This document shows positions 9,322 to 19,601 of a DNA stretch of 64,000 bases, piece by piece. The stretch's first letter is position 1; every line of letters starts with the position of its first letter. The notes under the pieces are model-generated. The model was not told where the DNA came from. It saw only the letters and a list, made by a program, of their open reading frames with translations, and ran no database searches. Location: assembly GCA_023663185.1 (NCBI GenBank), contig JAMPHY010000009.1:1751-65750 (forward strand), read 5' to 3'. The DNA is from Clostridiales bacterium. Its GTDB lineage: Bacteria; Bacillota; Clostridia; Lachnospirales; Lachnospiraceae. Both the position numbers and the translations under genes were made by a program.

Positions 9322-10503
9322 CTAGTGATGAAACAGCCTTATCCCCGTAAAGCACATCGCCATACCGTACTTATTGCAAGTCTCGATAACATTATCGTCC
9401 CTGACGGAGCCTCCCGGCTGCGCCACATATTTTACTCCGCTCTTATGCGCCCGCTCTATATTGTCGCCAAAGGGAAAGAATGCGTCCGAGCCGAGAGTCA
9501 CGTCGCTCATTGTATCCAGCCATGCGCGCTTTTCTTCTCTGGTAAAGCGTTCGGGCTTTACCTTGAATATTTTCTGCCATGCACCGTCAGCCAGCACGTC
9601 CATATCATCATCGCCCATATATAAATCAATGGCGTTATCTCTATCCGCCCGTCCTATTTTGTCTATAAATTGTAAGCCCAATACTTTAGGTGACTGACGT
9701 AAGAACCAGTTATCCGCCTTTGAGCCCGCCAGTCTGGTACAGTGTATTCTGGACTGCTGCCCCGCGCCGATACCGATTGCCTGACCGCCTTTTACATAGC
9801 ATACTGAATTGGACTGCGTATATTTTAAAGTAATCATGGCGATTGCTAAATCCACTTTCGCCTGCTCAGGAATTATTTTATTCTCCGTCACGACATTATC
9901 AAAAAATTTATCGTCGATTTTCAATTCATTCCTGCCCTGCTCAAAGCTGACGCCGTAAACCTGTTTCACCTCAAGCGGTGCGGGAACATAGTCCGGATTA
10001 ATCTCTATAACATTATATCCGCCCTTTTTCTTTGCCTTCAGAATTTCCAACGCCTCCGGCTCATATCCGGGCGCTATGACTCCGTCCGATACCTCTCTTT
10101 TAATAATTTTTGCCGTTGAGACATCGCATACATCTGAAAGTGAAATGAAATCGCCGAAAGAGGACATTCTATCAGCTCCACGCGCCCTTGCATACGCATT
10201 GGCAAGCGGCGTAAATTCCATATCCAAATCATCTACCCAATAAATCTTTTTCTCCACGTCTGTCAGCGGAAGTCCTACCGCCGCTCCAGCAGGCGATACA
10301 TGTTTAAAAGAAGCAGCCGCCGGAAGTCCTGTCGCCGCCTTTAACTCTTTCACAAGCTGCCAGCCGTTAAAAGCATCAAGAAAATTAATATATCCCGGCT
10401 TTCCGTTTAATACCTTAATCGGCAGTTCGCCGCCGTTTTCCATGTAAATCCTGGACGGTTTCTGGTTAGGATTGCAGCCGTATTTTAGTTCTAATTCGTT
10501 CAT
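9322..10503 (-). CDS. stand-alone AICAR transformylase (phosphoribosylaminoimidazolecarboxamide formyltransferase)
   Basis: 393 residues corresponding to the C-terminal formyltransferase part of PurH. It has LKYGCNPNQKPSRIY at the start, the KHVSPAGAAVG motif (the catalytic Lys-His pair), and SVCYVKGGQAIGIGAGQQSRIHCTRLAGSKA-like sequence in the middle; each is a hallmark of AICARFT. It transfers a formyl group to AICAR to give FAICAR. The IMP cyclohydrolase half of PurH is absent; a separate PurO-type cyclohydrolase gene lies 65 bases upstream, followed further upstream by guaB. A hairpin motif shared with the glnA leader precedes its ribosome site. Confidence 0.88.
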   Translation of the reverse strand: MNELELKYGCNPNQKPSRIYMENGGELPIKVLNGKPGYINFLDAFNGWQLVKELKAATGLPAAASFKHVSPAGAAVGLPLTDVEKKIYWVDDLDMEFTPLANAYARARGADRMSSFGDFISLSDVCDVSTAKIIKREVSDGVIAPGYEPEALEILKAKKKGGYNVIEINPDYVPAPLEVKQVYGVSFEQGRNELKIDDKFFDNVVTENKIIPEQAKVDLAIAMITLKYTQSNSVCYVKGGQAIGIGAGQQSRIHCTRLAGSKADNWFLRQSPKVLGLQFIDKIGRADRDNAIDLYMGDDDMDVLADGAWQKIFKVKPERFTREEKRAWLDTMSDVTLGSDAFFPFGDNIERAHKSGVKYVAQPGGSVRDDNVIETCNKYGMAMCFTGIRLFHH

Positions 10504-10535
10504 ATATTATTATTCCTTTCTCTTAGTCAATTACG

Positions 10536-10560
10536 AAACTCTATTCATTAACCAGAGTTT
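10536..10560 (-). promoter_or_regulatory. AAACTCT...AGAGTTT leader hairpin, copy 1
   Basis: Read on the minus strand, AAACTCT and AGAGTTT form a 7-bp stem around GGTTAATGAAT. Closely related sequence, including the loop start GGTTA and the following AATTG-CTAA, precedes glnA at 31714-31739. It lies between the stop of the IMP cyclohydrolase gene and the AICAR transformylase start. Confidence 0.6.
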
Positions 10561-10568
10561 AGTCTAAA

Positions 10569-11282
10569 TTACACATTCTTATTAACAATGCGCGTCTCAT
10601 ATTTTCCACTATTAATATCTATGTACCTTACAAACAGCGAAACCTTATTCTCTTCGTTCAGATTATCCCATATCATATTCGTAAAGGCGTCTATATCCCC
10701 GTCTATGTCAACCCATTCAGGCTCGCCCTCGAAGCTTGGCAGCGGATTACCGTCGCCCATATAAGTATGTATGAAATGTCCTTCTCCCGCAACCGGATTC
10801 TCATATGCAAAAGTATAGCGGTTGCACGCTGCCGGATTACCGTTATTGCTTTTCAAAATGGACATAGCGTAATTGTATTTTCCATCTTCTATGTGCATAA
10901 TCCCTGAAATGCGCGGAGTATAATTTGGTTCATCAGGTTCATAAGTCCTGCCCCTTAACGACTGCTCAAAGGTCTGCTGCTTATCCATCAGTTCGTAAAT
11001 AGTATCGGTCTGGTCTCCGTTAGTCACTATGGTTTTATTTCCAAGCACTCTGACCGGAGCATATATGACGAGACTCGGATCCTCTAACTTAGCGGGATCA
11101 TACGCCTGAGTGCGTATGCCCTCTCCATCTGTTACAAATATACGGTTTCTGCTGTTTGCGCTGCGTCCCATAATAAAATACGCCGTTACCGCATACTTTC
11201 CGTCTATGGATTTACCGATAACTATGCCGCGTCCCGGATATTGATTAGCTGCAAGCTCCTGTGCCAATGATAATTTTTTCAT
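10569..11282 (-). CDS. IMP cyclohydrolase, PurO-type
   Basis: 237 residues with the signature of the PurO-like IMP cyclohydrolases: NQYPGRGIVIGKSIDGKYAV near the N-terminus, YFIMGRSANSRNRIF, then YTPRISGIM and 'YMGDGNPLPSFEGEP' in the C-terminal half. It closes the FAICAR ring to IMP, the last step of purine synthesis. This fold was defined in archaea and is unrelated to the cyclohydrolase half of PurH. It sits directly downstream of guaB (IMP to XMP) and upstream of the AICAR transformylase, so three consecutive activities are encoded together. TAGGAGAT precedes the ATG. Confidence 0.85.
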   Translation of the reverse strand: MKKLSLAQELAANQYPGRGIVIGKSIDGKYAVTAYFIMGRSANSRNRIFVTDGEGIRTQAYDPAKLEDPSLVIYAPVRVLGNKTIVTNGDQTDTIYELMDKQQTFEQSLRGRTYEPDEPNYTPRISGIMHIEDGKYNYAMSILKSNNGNPAACNRYTFAYENPVAGEGHFIHTYMGDGNPLPSFEGEPEWVDIDGDIDAFTNMIWDNLNEENKVSLFVRYIDINSGKYETRIVNKNV

Positions 11283-11302
11283 ATAAATCTCCTATTAGTT
11301 TT

Positions 11303-12775
<1,473 letters not shown>

Positions 12776-12793
12776 TTATAAAATAGATACTTG

Positions 12794-12820
12794 GTAACTG
12801 TAGGGTTACTGAACAGTTAC
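12794..12820 (-). promoter_or_regulatory. hairpin in guaB leader
   Basis: GTAACTGT and ACAGTTAC are perfectly complementary around an 11-base loop, about 40 bases upstream of the guaB start. No U run follows, so it is not a plain terminator. It does not show the conserved core of a purine riboswitch. Confidence 0.45.
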
Positions 12821-12833
12821 GATATTTGTATAT

Positions 12834-12871
12834 AAAAGTACTGCCAGCTATATAACTGACAGTATACTTTT
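12834..12871 (-). terminator. intrinsic terminator after the DUF6106-like gene
   Basis: On the minus strand AAAAGTATACTGTCAG pairs with CTGGCAGTACTTTT with small bulges, right after the stop of the gene at 12874. It separates that gene from guaB. Confidence 0.65.
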
Positions 12872-12873
12872 CA

Positions 12874-13380
12874 TTAGTCCGTAAATACCTTACGGGGCGC
12901 CACATTTTGAATTGCTTTTATCATTTCCATGCTTGGCTCTAAAAGTATCTTCGTGTTGCCCTCATAGACCATCATATATCTTTTATCCGGCTGTTGCTCT
13001 ATTCCGGAACTGTAGTCTATCGTTTTCATCGTGCGATTTTTATATGAATCCAAATGATAAGATTTAATCGGTGCAAGAATTTCCATACGGTTTATGTCAT
13101 AAGAAACCATTCTTTTTCTCCGGCTCTTAGCCATTACCCTGTCAATGCTGATTTCTTTATCAAGATACAGATATTCATATTCAATATCCGCATTCATATA
13201 TGCAAAATATGCGCCTATTCCCAGCACCACAGCAATTATCAATGCTACAAAGGAAAGCGTAGTAGCCATCGCCAATAAGAAAAATACTACTGTAAGCGCT
13301 ATTAACACGGTTTTCAAAAGACGTATTAAAAAAGACGATTTCTTTGCAACAAGACATTCTACATATGTTTCACTTACCAT
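12874..13380 (-). CDS. DUF6106-like membrane-anchored protein
   Basis: 168 residues. Two close hydrophobic segments lie at about residues 20-60 (LLKTVLIALTVVFFLL; LSFVALIIAVVLGIGAYFAY), followed by a soluble region with EYEYLYLDKEISIDRVMAKSRRK and a C-terminal LLEPSMEMIKAIQNVAPRKVF. This layout is common to small Lachnospiraceae membrane proteins annotated as DUF6106; no function is known. GGAGGTAAAA precedes the start. It is separated from guaB by a terminator. Confidence 0.6.
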   Translation of the reverse strand: MVSETYVECLVAKKSSFLIRLLKTVLIALTVVFFLLAMATTLSFVALIIAVVLGIGAYFAYMNADIEYEYLYLDKEISIDRVMAKSRRKRMVSYDINRMEILAPIKSYHLDSYKNRTMKTIDYSSGIEQQPDKRYMMVYEGNTKILLEPSMEMIKAIQNVAPRKVFTD

Positions 13381-13449
13381 TTTTACCTCCGTCAGTCATA
13401 TTATGACTCGTCTGATTAAACAAATAATTTTAGATATGAAAATATCATA

Positions 13450-13872
13450 CTACACCATCTTTACTTTTGCAACAACCTTTCTGACTTGTTCAGGAGCTGC
13501 TACTGTAATACATGGCTTGTGCGCATCATTAGGATACAATACCACATAGCTTCCAGCAGTAAGCACGCATTTCATCATGTCAGACGGTTCATTCCAGAAA
13601 GCCACGTCTTTATCAGGATTGTACTCTTCTTTCACCTCTAAACCGCCTACGCTCACGCAGTCGATTCTCTCCGTACCGCTTATAATCCACTGTATGTCTA
13701 TGTAATTTTTATGGGATTCGAGGCGGCAGTCTGCTTCCGCTTTAGTAGTGTATTCCTGCACCATGTAGTAAAAATTATCATTTACCTGATATTTTCCCAC
13801 GGGCATGTTCGTCAAATCCTGTTCCTTTAAGTATGATATTGCTTCGCTTATTCTTGAGTCTAATTCGTTCAT
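13450..13872 (-). CDS. YhcH/YjgK/YiaL (DUF386) family protein
   Basis: 140 residues, the usual length for this cupin-like family, whose members include the beta subunit of evolved beta-galactosidase and proteins linked to sialic acid and sugar use. Visible family features are 'GKYQVNDNFYYMVQEYTTK', the metal-site region LESHKNYIDIQWIISGTERI, and VLYPNDAHKPCI with the conserved His near the C-terminus. AGGACGG precedes the ATG. The substrate is unknown here because no sugar operon is adjacent. Confidence 0.85.
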   Translation of the reverse strand: MNELDSRISEAISYLKEQDLTNMPVGKYQVNDNFYYMVQEYTTKAEADCRLESHKNYIDIQWIISGTERIDCVSVGGLEVKEEYNPDKDVAFWNEPSDMMKCVLTAGSYVVLYPNDAHKPCITVAAPEQVRKVVAKVKMV

Positions 13873-13944
13873 TGTAATCCGTCCTTTCTGAAAATATTAT
13901 TTTTCTTATGCGGTTATTATATCACACTCCAATAGATAATGCCA

Positions 13945-14376
13945 TTATCTGTCATGACATTTTTGCTCATAAATCTCTTTCAAATCATCGATAGCCATTT
14001 CAACGTCAAAAGTATGAAAACCAAGCCAGCACCCACTCATTGTTTCCGCATCAGCAATCTTATATATTTCATGACTATACTCACCAGTGTAGTAATGCCA
14101 ATAACGATAAGTATATCCTATCCAATACATTACTTCTGAAAAATAGGCTATTCCTGCTTTTTTTAGTCCGCCTGCTTCGTCATTTAGTTCCTCAAAAATA
14201 TATTCCTCGCCCGCCCATTGCAAGCGGTCATAGACATCATCAAGAGCAGCGGCGGTTTTACTGTTCATGAAAGTTTCTATAAATGACGGACAATCTAAGC
14301 CGGCTTTTATCGCAAGTTCAAATAGCCGTCCTTGTATGTCGCAAAGTTGACGCTTTTCAAGGGTAAGATTTGCCAT
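13945..14376 (-). CDS. small protein paired with the DUF3990 gene
   Basis: 143 residues, not firmly recognised. It begins MANLTLEKRQLCDIQGRLFELAIKAG and contains FIETFMNSKTAAALDDVYDRLQWAGEEYIF, then an aromatic stretch VMYWIGYTYRYWHYYTGE. It is largely helical by eye with no signal or membrane segment. Its start is 1 base from the stop of the DUF3990 gene, so the two are translationally linked. Position and soluble helical character fit an antidote or partner of the ADP-ribosyltransferase-like protein, but that is inference. Confidence 0.55.
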   Translation of the reverse strand: MANLTLEKRQLCDIQGRLFELAIKAGLDCPSFIETFMNSKTAAALDDVYDRLQWAGEEYIFEELNDEAGGLKKAGIAYFSEVMYWIGYTYRYWHYYTGEYSHEIYKIADAETMSGCWLGFHTFDVEMAIDDLKEIYEQKCHDR

Positions 14377-14377
14377 T

Positions 14378-15019
14378 TTAATAACCTTCCTTTAATATTT
14401 CATCAAAGAATCGACCGTCGCGACGATATTTCCGGCAAATTTCCTCAGCCATTGCAATACCATTAGAACGGTTATTCTCGCTCTCTTGTTTTAGTTTGCC
14501 GCGTTCATTTTCGGTAAGTTCATGTTCATCAAGAATTTCTATCTTTTGACAAGCCTTTTTAGTTAAAGCGACATATTGTTTACCAAGCTTCAATGCTGAA
14601 AGACTGTTAATAAGCGCCATATCAGTAATCTCTCCATTGAAAAAACGGTCCAGAACGACAAACATTCTATCATTGGCGATATAGCCGATAATCATATCGC
14701 AGTCTTTACTCCAATTTGCAAAATGATTATATATAGCCGAATATTTCGCGGACTCCATTTTGCCACGATTATACGCGATTAGCAATGCCCACTCTAACCC
14801 TGCCTCAACATCAAGGATTTTGAGACCTGACAAATTCACACTTAACGTATATATTTTAGCATTAGGATAATTACAAATTAAAGTAAGCGGCTGAATTTTG
14901 TCGGTTCCCATATAAAATCCTTTGCCAAAATCACAATGTTTTCGGCTTATTGGTGCAATCTCACCGTGGATTCCTGATTTTGAACCATGATAAAGAGTTA
15001 TAATTTCGGAGTTGTTCAT
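14378..15019 (-). CDS. DUF3990 protein, ADP-ribosyltransferase-like fold
   Basis: 213 residues. The N-terminus has LYHGSKSGIHGEIAPISRKHCDFGKGFYMGTDK, the conserved 'YHGS...DFGKGFY' pattern of DUF3990, a family whose motifs resemble NAD-binding ADP-ribosyltransferases. CDMIIGYIANDRMF follows in the middle and is also conserved in the family. Such genes occur as small two- or three-gene units that look like toxin-antitoxin modules. The promoter region at 15060-15122 faces both this gene and the rightward gene at 15451. Enzyme activity is inferred from motif likeness only. Confidence 0.75.
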   Translation of the reverse strand: MNNSEIITLYHGSKSGIHGEIAPISRKHCDFGKGFYMGTDKIQPLTLICNYPNAKIYTLSVNLSGLKILDVEAGLEWALLIAYNRGKMESAKYSAIYNHFANWSKDCDMIIGYIANDRMFVVLDRFFNGEITDMALINSLSALKLGKQYVALTKKACQKIEILDEHELTENERGKLKQESENNRSNGIAMAEEICRKYRRDGRFFDEILKEGY

Positions 15020-15059
15020 AGCATCCCCCTAAGTCGCGATATAACGTTTGAATGGCTAA

Positions 15060-15122
15060 ATTATAGCATATAGGATACTGAAATACAAGTTTCTTGCGCC
15101 GCAGAAAAACATATGCTATAAT
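15060..15122. promoter_or_regulatory. divergent promoters embedded in a 12-bp inverted repeat
   Basis: ATTATAGCATAT (15060-15071) and ATATGCTATAAT (15111-15122) are exact inverted copies 39 bases apart. The right arm supplies the -10 TATAAT of a rightward promoter with TTGCGC at 15094-15099 (17-base spacing). The left arm supplies a leftward TATAAT with a weaker TTGTAT 19 bases upstream. One factor could cover both promoters. Confidence 0.65.
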
Positions 15123-15450
15123 AGCAAAAGAAGAAAGAACAATTTGCATAAAATCAGTAATTACCGCGTTCGGGGACGGCACCCATAACAACAAACAGAA
15201 GGACGGTTGAAATTTCCTGCTTTTTATCTTTTAATTCTTACTTCTAAAAGTAACAAAGGGGGAGAAACCCATAGAAAAAAACATTATTGTTACGGATATT
15301 TCTGATAACGAAATCGGTCTGACATACCCGAAAAGGGCACGCGGGCTGGTAAAAAACGGCAGGGCGGAGTACGTCTCTGACTGCTGCATAAGGCTGCTCA
15401 AAGGCGTAAATTCTCCGTCCTCAAACAATAACAATACGGAGGATTTTAAA

Positions 15451-16248
15451 ATGAGTGATATAATGAATAATATTATTAATTTCAACGCCGGAGAGTTTAA
15501 ATTTGACGTGGACTGTAAAGACATGGATTGTGAAGACGAGGATTGCGAATCCGCAGGCGGCAGACTGTTCATATCTGATTTTGACGGTGAAAGCGTACAG
15601 GTTTTTGAAATTGGCGACTGGTTATGGACTTGGTCTCAGATTAAGTGTCAAAAACAGCTTGAACCACGTACCGATTATGTGTTCCGCTTTGCGCTGCAAG
15701 GCGGCATGAACGATACAGGCGACGGTCAATCCCGCTTTATAATCATGCAGGATAATGATTGGGACGACAGACAGGAATACCCGCTTGAGCAAAGCCGTTT
15801 CAAGCCCATACTGAGCAAGATAACGGACGATGGATTGGTGATGCTGAGAGTCTACGAGATACCGTTTAACAGCGGCGAGAGCGGCATGATTACATTTATC
15901 TTCAACGCCCATCATTTTGTCGAAACCATCATGCCTGCAAAGGAGCTTGAAGCTTACAGCCAGCTTAAAGACTATACATATGCCCAGTGGTGGCAGGAAA
16001 ATCCGAAAAGAGTTGAGCATGAAGGAAATTTTAACGGCAAAAGCGCTTATCTCGACTTGACAGGAGCCGTGATAAATGATGCCTATATTCTTGAAAAGAT
16101 TACGGATTTGGTTGAAAAAGGCGGTCACGTTAATTTAAACCGCGCTGTACTGGGCAGTAATAAGTCCAAATACATCGGCGATAATTTCACGTCGAATGGT
16201 TTTGAATCTCTGGCAAAGACTGTCATTAAAGAAGACGACAGCGAATAA
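15451..16248 (+). CDS. hypothetical protein, possible longer N-terminus
   Basis: 265 residues from the ATG at 15451, which has ACGGAGGA in front. Not recognised. The acidic head contains DVDCKDMDCEDEDCES, then 'GDWLWTWSQIKCQKQLEP', and the rest reads as a soluble beta-rich protein with a C-terminal AVINDAYILEKITDLVEKGGHVNLNRAVLG. The frame continues upstream to 15271, where ATA follows GGGGGAG by 7 bases; the extension (IEKNIIVTDISDNEIGLTYP, then KRARGLVKNGRAEYV) looks coding and resembles N-termini seen on other proteins of this bacterial family. If translated from ATA the protein has 325 residues. Confidence 0.7.
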   Translation: MSDIMNNIINFNAGEFKFDVDCKDMDCEDEDCESAGGRLFISDFDGESVQVFEIGDWLWTWSQIKCQKQLEPRTDYVFRFALQGGMNDTGDGQSRFIIMQDNDWDDRQEYPLEQSRFKPILSKITDDGLVMLRVYEIPFNSGESGMITFIFNAHHFVETIMPAKELEAYSQLKDYTYAQWWQENPKRVEHEGNFNGKSAYLDLTGAVINDAYILEKITDLVEKGGHVNLNRAVLGSNKSKYIGDNFTSNGFESLAKTVIKEDDSE

Positions 16249-16261
16249 TTTTAACAGACTT

Positions 16262-16289
16262 AAGTCCCCTGACATTTGTCGGGGGACTT
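16262..16289. terminator. bidirectional intrinsic terminator
   Basis: AAGTCCCCTGACA and TGTCGGGGGACTT pair around a 2-base loop, followed by TTTTATT and preceded by A/T-rich sequence. It lies between the rightward gene at 15451 and the end of leftward gatB. Confidence 0.85.
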
Positions 16290-16331
16290 TTTATTGGATA
16301 GCTGAGCAATTCACCGTTATGAGTTCAGGCT

Positions 16332-17765
16332 CTACAACAATTCCTTAAGAATCTGATTCACCATACCGGGATCAGCCTTTCCCTTCATCGCCTTCATCGT
16401 CTGCCCTACCAGATAGCCGATTGCTTTCTCTTTGCCGTTATGGTAATCTTCTACGGATTGGGGATTTTCGGCAATAACGGTCTCTATCGTCCTGCGGAGC
16501 GCGCCTTCGTCGTTGACGGTTTTTAACCCTTTTTCTTCCACATATTTCTCCGGATTTATATCTTTATCAAACATAATCTCAAAGACTTCTTTGGCTACCG
16601 AGCTGTTAATTACCTTGCTATCTACAAGCGCAATCAGCTTCGCAAGATTATCCGGCGAGAAACACAAGTCCTCAGCCTCAATCTCCTTTTCTTTCATCAG
16701 GCGCATAGTCTCCCCCATCAGCCAGTTGGAAACCTTCTTAGGCTGCCCTGATATTGCCGTCGCCGCCTCGAATAAATCCGCCATATGCTTTGAGCCTGTA
16801 ATGATATCAATATCATAATCCGGAATATCGTACTCTTTTTTATAACGCGCCATTTTCTCAGTGCGGAACTCAGGCTGTCTGCTTTTTATCTCGGCAAGCA
16901 TTTCCTCGCTCACCACAATCGGCGTAAGGTCAGGATCCGGAAAATAGCGATAGTCCTGCGCGTCCTCCTTGCTGCGCATTGCATAGGACTCACCGTTTGC
17001 ATCGTCCCACCTTCTAGTCTCCTGAATAACCTCTTCGCCGTCTTCTATCAAATCAATCTGTCGTTCTCTTTCGCCCTCGATAGCCCTTGCGATTGCCTTA
17101 AAGGAATTAAGGTTTTTCATCTCGGTTCTGGTTCCGAACTCCTGCGCTCCTTTTTCTCTCACGGACAGATTGACATCAGCTCTCATTGAGCCTTCCTGAA
17201 GTTTGCAGTCGGAAGCCCCAAGATATTGAATTATAAGGCGCAGTTTTTCCAGATATGCGATTACCTCTTCTGCGTTTCGCATATCGGGTTCTGAGACTAT
17301 CTCAATCAGCGGAATGCCTGAACGGTTATAATCCACTAAAGAGCAGTCTTCCCACTCGTCATGAATAAGTTTGCCAGCGTCTTCTTCCATATGGATTTCA
17401 TGGATTCCGATGGTTTTCTTTCCACCGTCCCCTGTTTCTATTTCCACTCCACCATTTCGACAAATCGGCAGATAGAGTTGTGATATCTGATAATTCTGCG
17501 GATTATCTGGATAAAAGTAATTCTTTCTGTCAAACTTTCCGTACCTTGTGATATCGCAATTCGTTGCAAGCCCGACCGCAATCGCATACTCCAACACCTG
17601 CTTATTCAATACAGGAAGTGAACCGGGCATTCCCGTACACACAGGGCATGTATGTGTATTCGGCTCTCCCCCAAACTCAGTGGAGCAGCCGCAGAAAATC
17701 TTAGTCTTTGTGGCAAGTTCCACATGAACTTCCAAGCCTATAACTGTTTCATATTCTTTCGCCAT
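16332..17765 (-). CDS. gatB: Asp-tRNA(Asn)/Glu-tRNA(Gln) amidotransferase subunit B
   Basis: 477 residues, normal GatB length. It activates misacylated Glu-tRNA(Gln) or Asp-tRNA(Asn) with ATP before amidation. Signatures are the N-terminal YETVIGLEVHVELATKTKIFCGC with zinc-binding cysteines and HTCPVCTGMPGSLPVLN, the nucleotide region around RSGIPLIEIVSEPDMR, and the C-terminal YqeY-like tail (LVGQTMKAMKGKADPGMVNQILKELL). It is the last gene of aspS-gatC-gatA-gatB, 8 bases after gatA. Confidence 0.97.
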   Translation of the reverse strand: MAKEYETVIGLEVHVELATKTKIFCGCSTEFGGEPNTHTCPVCTGMPGSLPVLNKQVLEYAIAVGLATNCDITRYGKFDRKNYFYPDNPQNYQISQLYLPICRNGGVEIETGDGGKKTIGIHEIHMEEDAGKLIHDEWEDCSLVDYNRSGIPLIEIVSEPDMRNAEEVIAYLEKLRLIIQYLGASDCKLQEGSMRADVNLSVREKGAQEFGTRTEMKNLNSFKAIARAIEGERERQIDLIEDGEEVIQETRRWDDANGESYAMRSKEDAQDYRYFPDPDLTPIVVSEEMLAEIKSRQPEFRTEKMARYKKEYDIPDYDIDIITGSKHMADLFEAATAISGQPKKVSNWLMGETMRLMKEKEIEAEDLCFSPDNLAKLIALVDSKVINSSVAKEVFEIMFDKDINPEKYVEEKGLKTVNDEGALRRTIETVIAENPQSVEDYHNGKEKAIGYLVGQTMKAMKGKADPGMVNQILKELL

Positions 17766-17773
17766 ATCAATAA

Positions 17774-19249
17774 CTATGCTCCTTTCTTAACTTCCACATC
17801 TGCCATCGGGAAGTCGCCTCTAACCTTTTCATAAGAAAAAGCTGTCCTAATAAGTTTTTTCTCCTGAAAACAGTCTCCAATCAACTGCAGGCCAATCGGG
17901 AGCCCGTTCTTATCCATACCGCATGGCAGGCATATGCCCGGCAGACCGGCAAGGTTTACGGCAATCGTATAGATATCTCCCAGATACATTTTAATAGGAT
18001 CCGCAAGGCTTGAGTCGAGTTTAGGCGCAGTAGTCGGAGCTGCGGGACCAAGTATTATGTCAAATTTTTCAAACGCTTCATCGAATGCCTTTTTTATCAA
18101 CGCTTTTACTTTCAACGCTTTCAGATAATATGCGTCATAGTATCCTGAACTCAGTACGAAAGAACCCAGCATTATGCGCCTTTTCACTTCTTCCCCGAAT
18201 CCTTCCGAGCGGGATTTTTTATACATATTATGAAGTCCGGCATACTCTTTGGTTCTATATCCGTACTTGATTCCGTCGAAGCGTTCAAGGTTGGAGCTTG
18301 CCTCGGCAGCCGCTATCGTATAATAAGCAGGAATTGCATAGTCCACCAAACTTAAGTCAAAACGCTCTACTATTGCACCCTTTTCTTCCAATGCTTTCGC
18401 CGCTTTAAGTATGGCGTCTTTAATTTCTATATCCAGACCTTCACCAAGATAATCATTCGGAATGCCGATGCGCATACCTTTCACATCATCGCTAAGCGCC
18501 GATGTAAAATCCGTATCCTCTCTTTCAATAGAAGTAGAGTCCTTCGTATCGTGGGAGGTAATTGCTTCAAGAACCGCCGCGCAGTCCGCTACATTCTTCG
18601 TAAGCGGTCCTATCTGGTCCAGTGAAGAGCCATAGGCAATAAGTCCATATCTTGACACAGTTCCGTAAGTCGGTTTCATTCCTACCACTCCGCAAAAAGA
18701 CGCCGGCTGCCTGATGGAACCGCCTGTATCAGAACCAAGCGCATAGAAGCACTCTCCTGCCGCCACCGCTGCGGCAGAGCCGCCCGAAGAACCGCCCGGT
18801 ACATGCTCCGTATTCCACGGATTTTTAGTCGCTCCAAACGCCGACGTCTCGGTAGTTGAGCCCATCGCGAACTCGTCCATATTTGTTTTTCCTAAAATTA
18901 TGGCGCCCGCCTTTTTCAAATTAAGCACCGCTTCAGCGGAATATGTCGGAATAAAGTTGCCGAGGATTTTGGAAGAACAGGTCGTCAGCAGTCCTTCCGT
19001 ACACATATTATCCTTAATCGCCACGGGCACTCCCGCCAGTGAGCCGCTAAGTTCTCCCGACTCTATCCTTTTTTGCACAATTTCCGCCTGCGCAAGCGCC
19101 GCTTCCTTATCCACGGTCACATAACAGTTATACAGAGCGTCTTTTTCTTCTATCCGCTCAAGACTCTCTTTTACAGCCTCTATCGCCGTTGTCTTTCCTT
19201 CTTTGATTGCCGCTGCAAGCTCAGTTGCAGTCATATTAAGCAGACTCAT
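17774..19249 (-). CDS. gatA: Asp-tRNA(Asn)/Glu-tRNA(Gln) amidotransferase subunit A
   Basis: 491 residues of the amidase signature family; frees ammonia from glutamine for GatB. The Ser-cisSer-Lys triad is visible: the lysine in GVPVAIKDNM, and the glycine/serine-rich loop VPGGSSGGSAAAVAAG with GSDTGGSIRQPASFCG. The C-terminal part has GLPGICLPCGMDKNGLPIGLQLIGD. It lies between gatC and gatB in one operon. The ribosome site (GGATTGATAG) is weak, so coupling to gatC is likely. Confidence 0.97.
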   Translation of the reverse strand: MSLLNMTATELAAAIKEGKTTAIEAVKESLERIEEKDALYNCYVTVDKEAALAQAEIVQKRIESGELSGSLAGVPVAIKDNMCTEGLLTTCSSKILGNFIPTYSAEAVLNLKKAGAIILGKTNMDEFAMGSTTETSAFGATKNPWNTEHVPGGSSGGSAAAVAAGECFYALGSDTGGSIRQPASFCGVVGMKPTYGTVSRYGLIAYGSSLDQIGPLTKNVADCAAVLEAITSHDTKDSTSIEREDTDFTSALSDDVKGMRIGIPNDYLGEGLDIEIKDAILKAAKALEEKGAIVERFDLSLVDYAIPAYYTIAAAEASSNLERFDGIKYGYRTKEYAGLHNMYKKSRSEGFGEEVKRRIMLGSFVLSSGYYDAYYLKALKVKALIKKAFDEAFEKFDIILGPAAPTTAPKLDSSLADPIKMYLGDIYTIAVNLAGLPGICLPCGMDKNGLPIGLQLIGDCFQEKKLIRTAFSYEKVRGDFPMADVEVKKGA

Positions 19250-19296
19250 CTATCAATCCTATTCCTTTCTAAACTGAATAATTGCTCCCCAAATTG

Positions 19297-19590
19297 CTAG
19301 TCAAATGTGCGTGGAACTGCAAACATGCCGTCTTTTGCTTCTGGCGCATTTGAAAGCAGCAGACTTCTTGTATCGCCGTTTGTCACTATGTCCTCCCTGA
19401 AAACATTCTGCACTGGGAACACATGCGACATAGGCTCTACGCCTTCCGTATCTAATTCGCCAAGTTTATCGATATAATCTAACATTCTTCCCATATCCTT
19501 TTTTGCCTGTTCCTTCTCGGCTTCCGAAAGTTCCAGCTTGGCAAGTATGCCGACATATTCTATGGTTTCGTCGCTTATTATATTGGACAT
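19297..19590 (-). CDS. gatC: Asp-tRNA(Asn)/Glu-tRNA(Gln) amidotransferase subunit C
   Basis: 97 residues, usual GatC length. It begins with the family pattern [23 protein letters not shown] and contains [26 protein letters not shown]. It wraps around GatA and stabilises the complex. GGGGGAAAT precedes the start and only 11 bases separate it from aspS, so it is cotranscribed with aspS under the T-box leader. Confidence 0.95.
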   Translation of the reverse strand: MSNIISDETIEYVGILAKLELSEAEKEQAKKDMGRMLDYIDKLGELDTEGVEPMSHVFPVQNVFREDIVTNGDTRSLLLSNAPEAKDGMFAVPRTFD

Positions 19591-19601
19591 TGAATTTCCC
19601 C

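Noticed and set aside
12781-12873. Purine riboswitch upstream of guaB
   Set aside because: A hairpin is present but the conserved three-way junction core sequences of purine riboswitches were not found.
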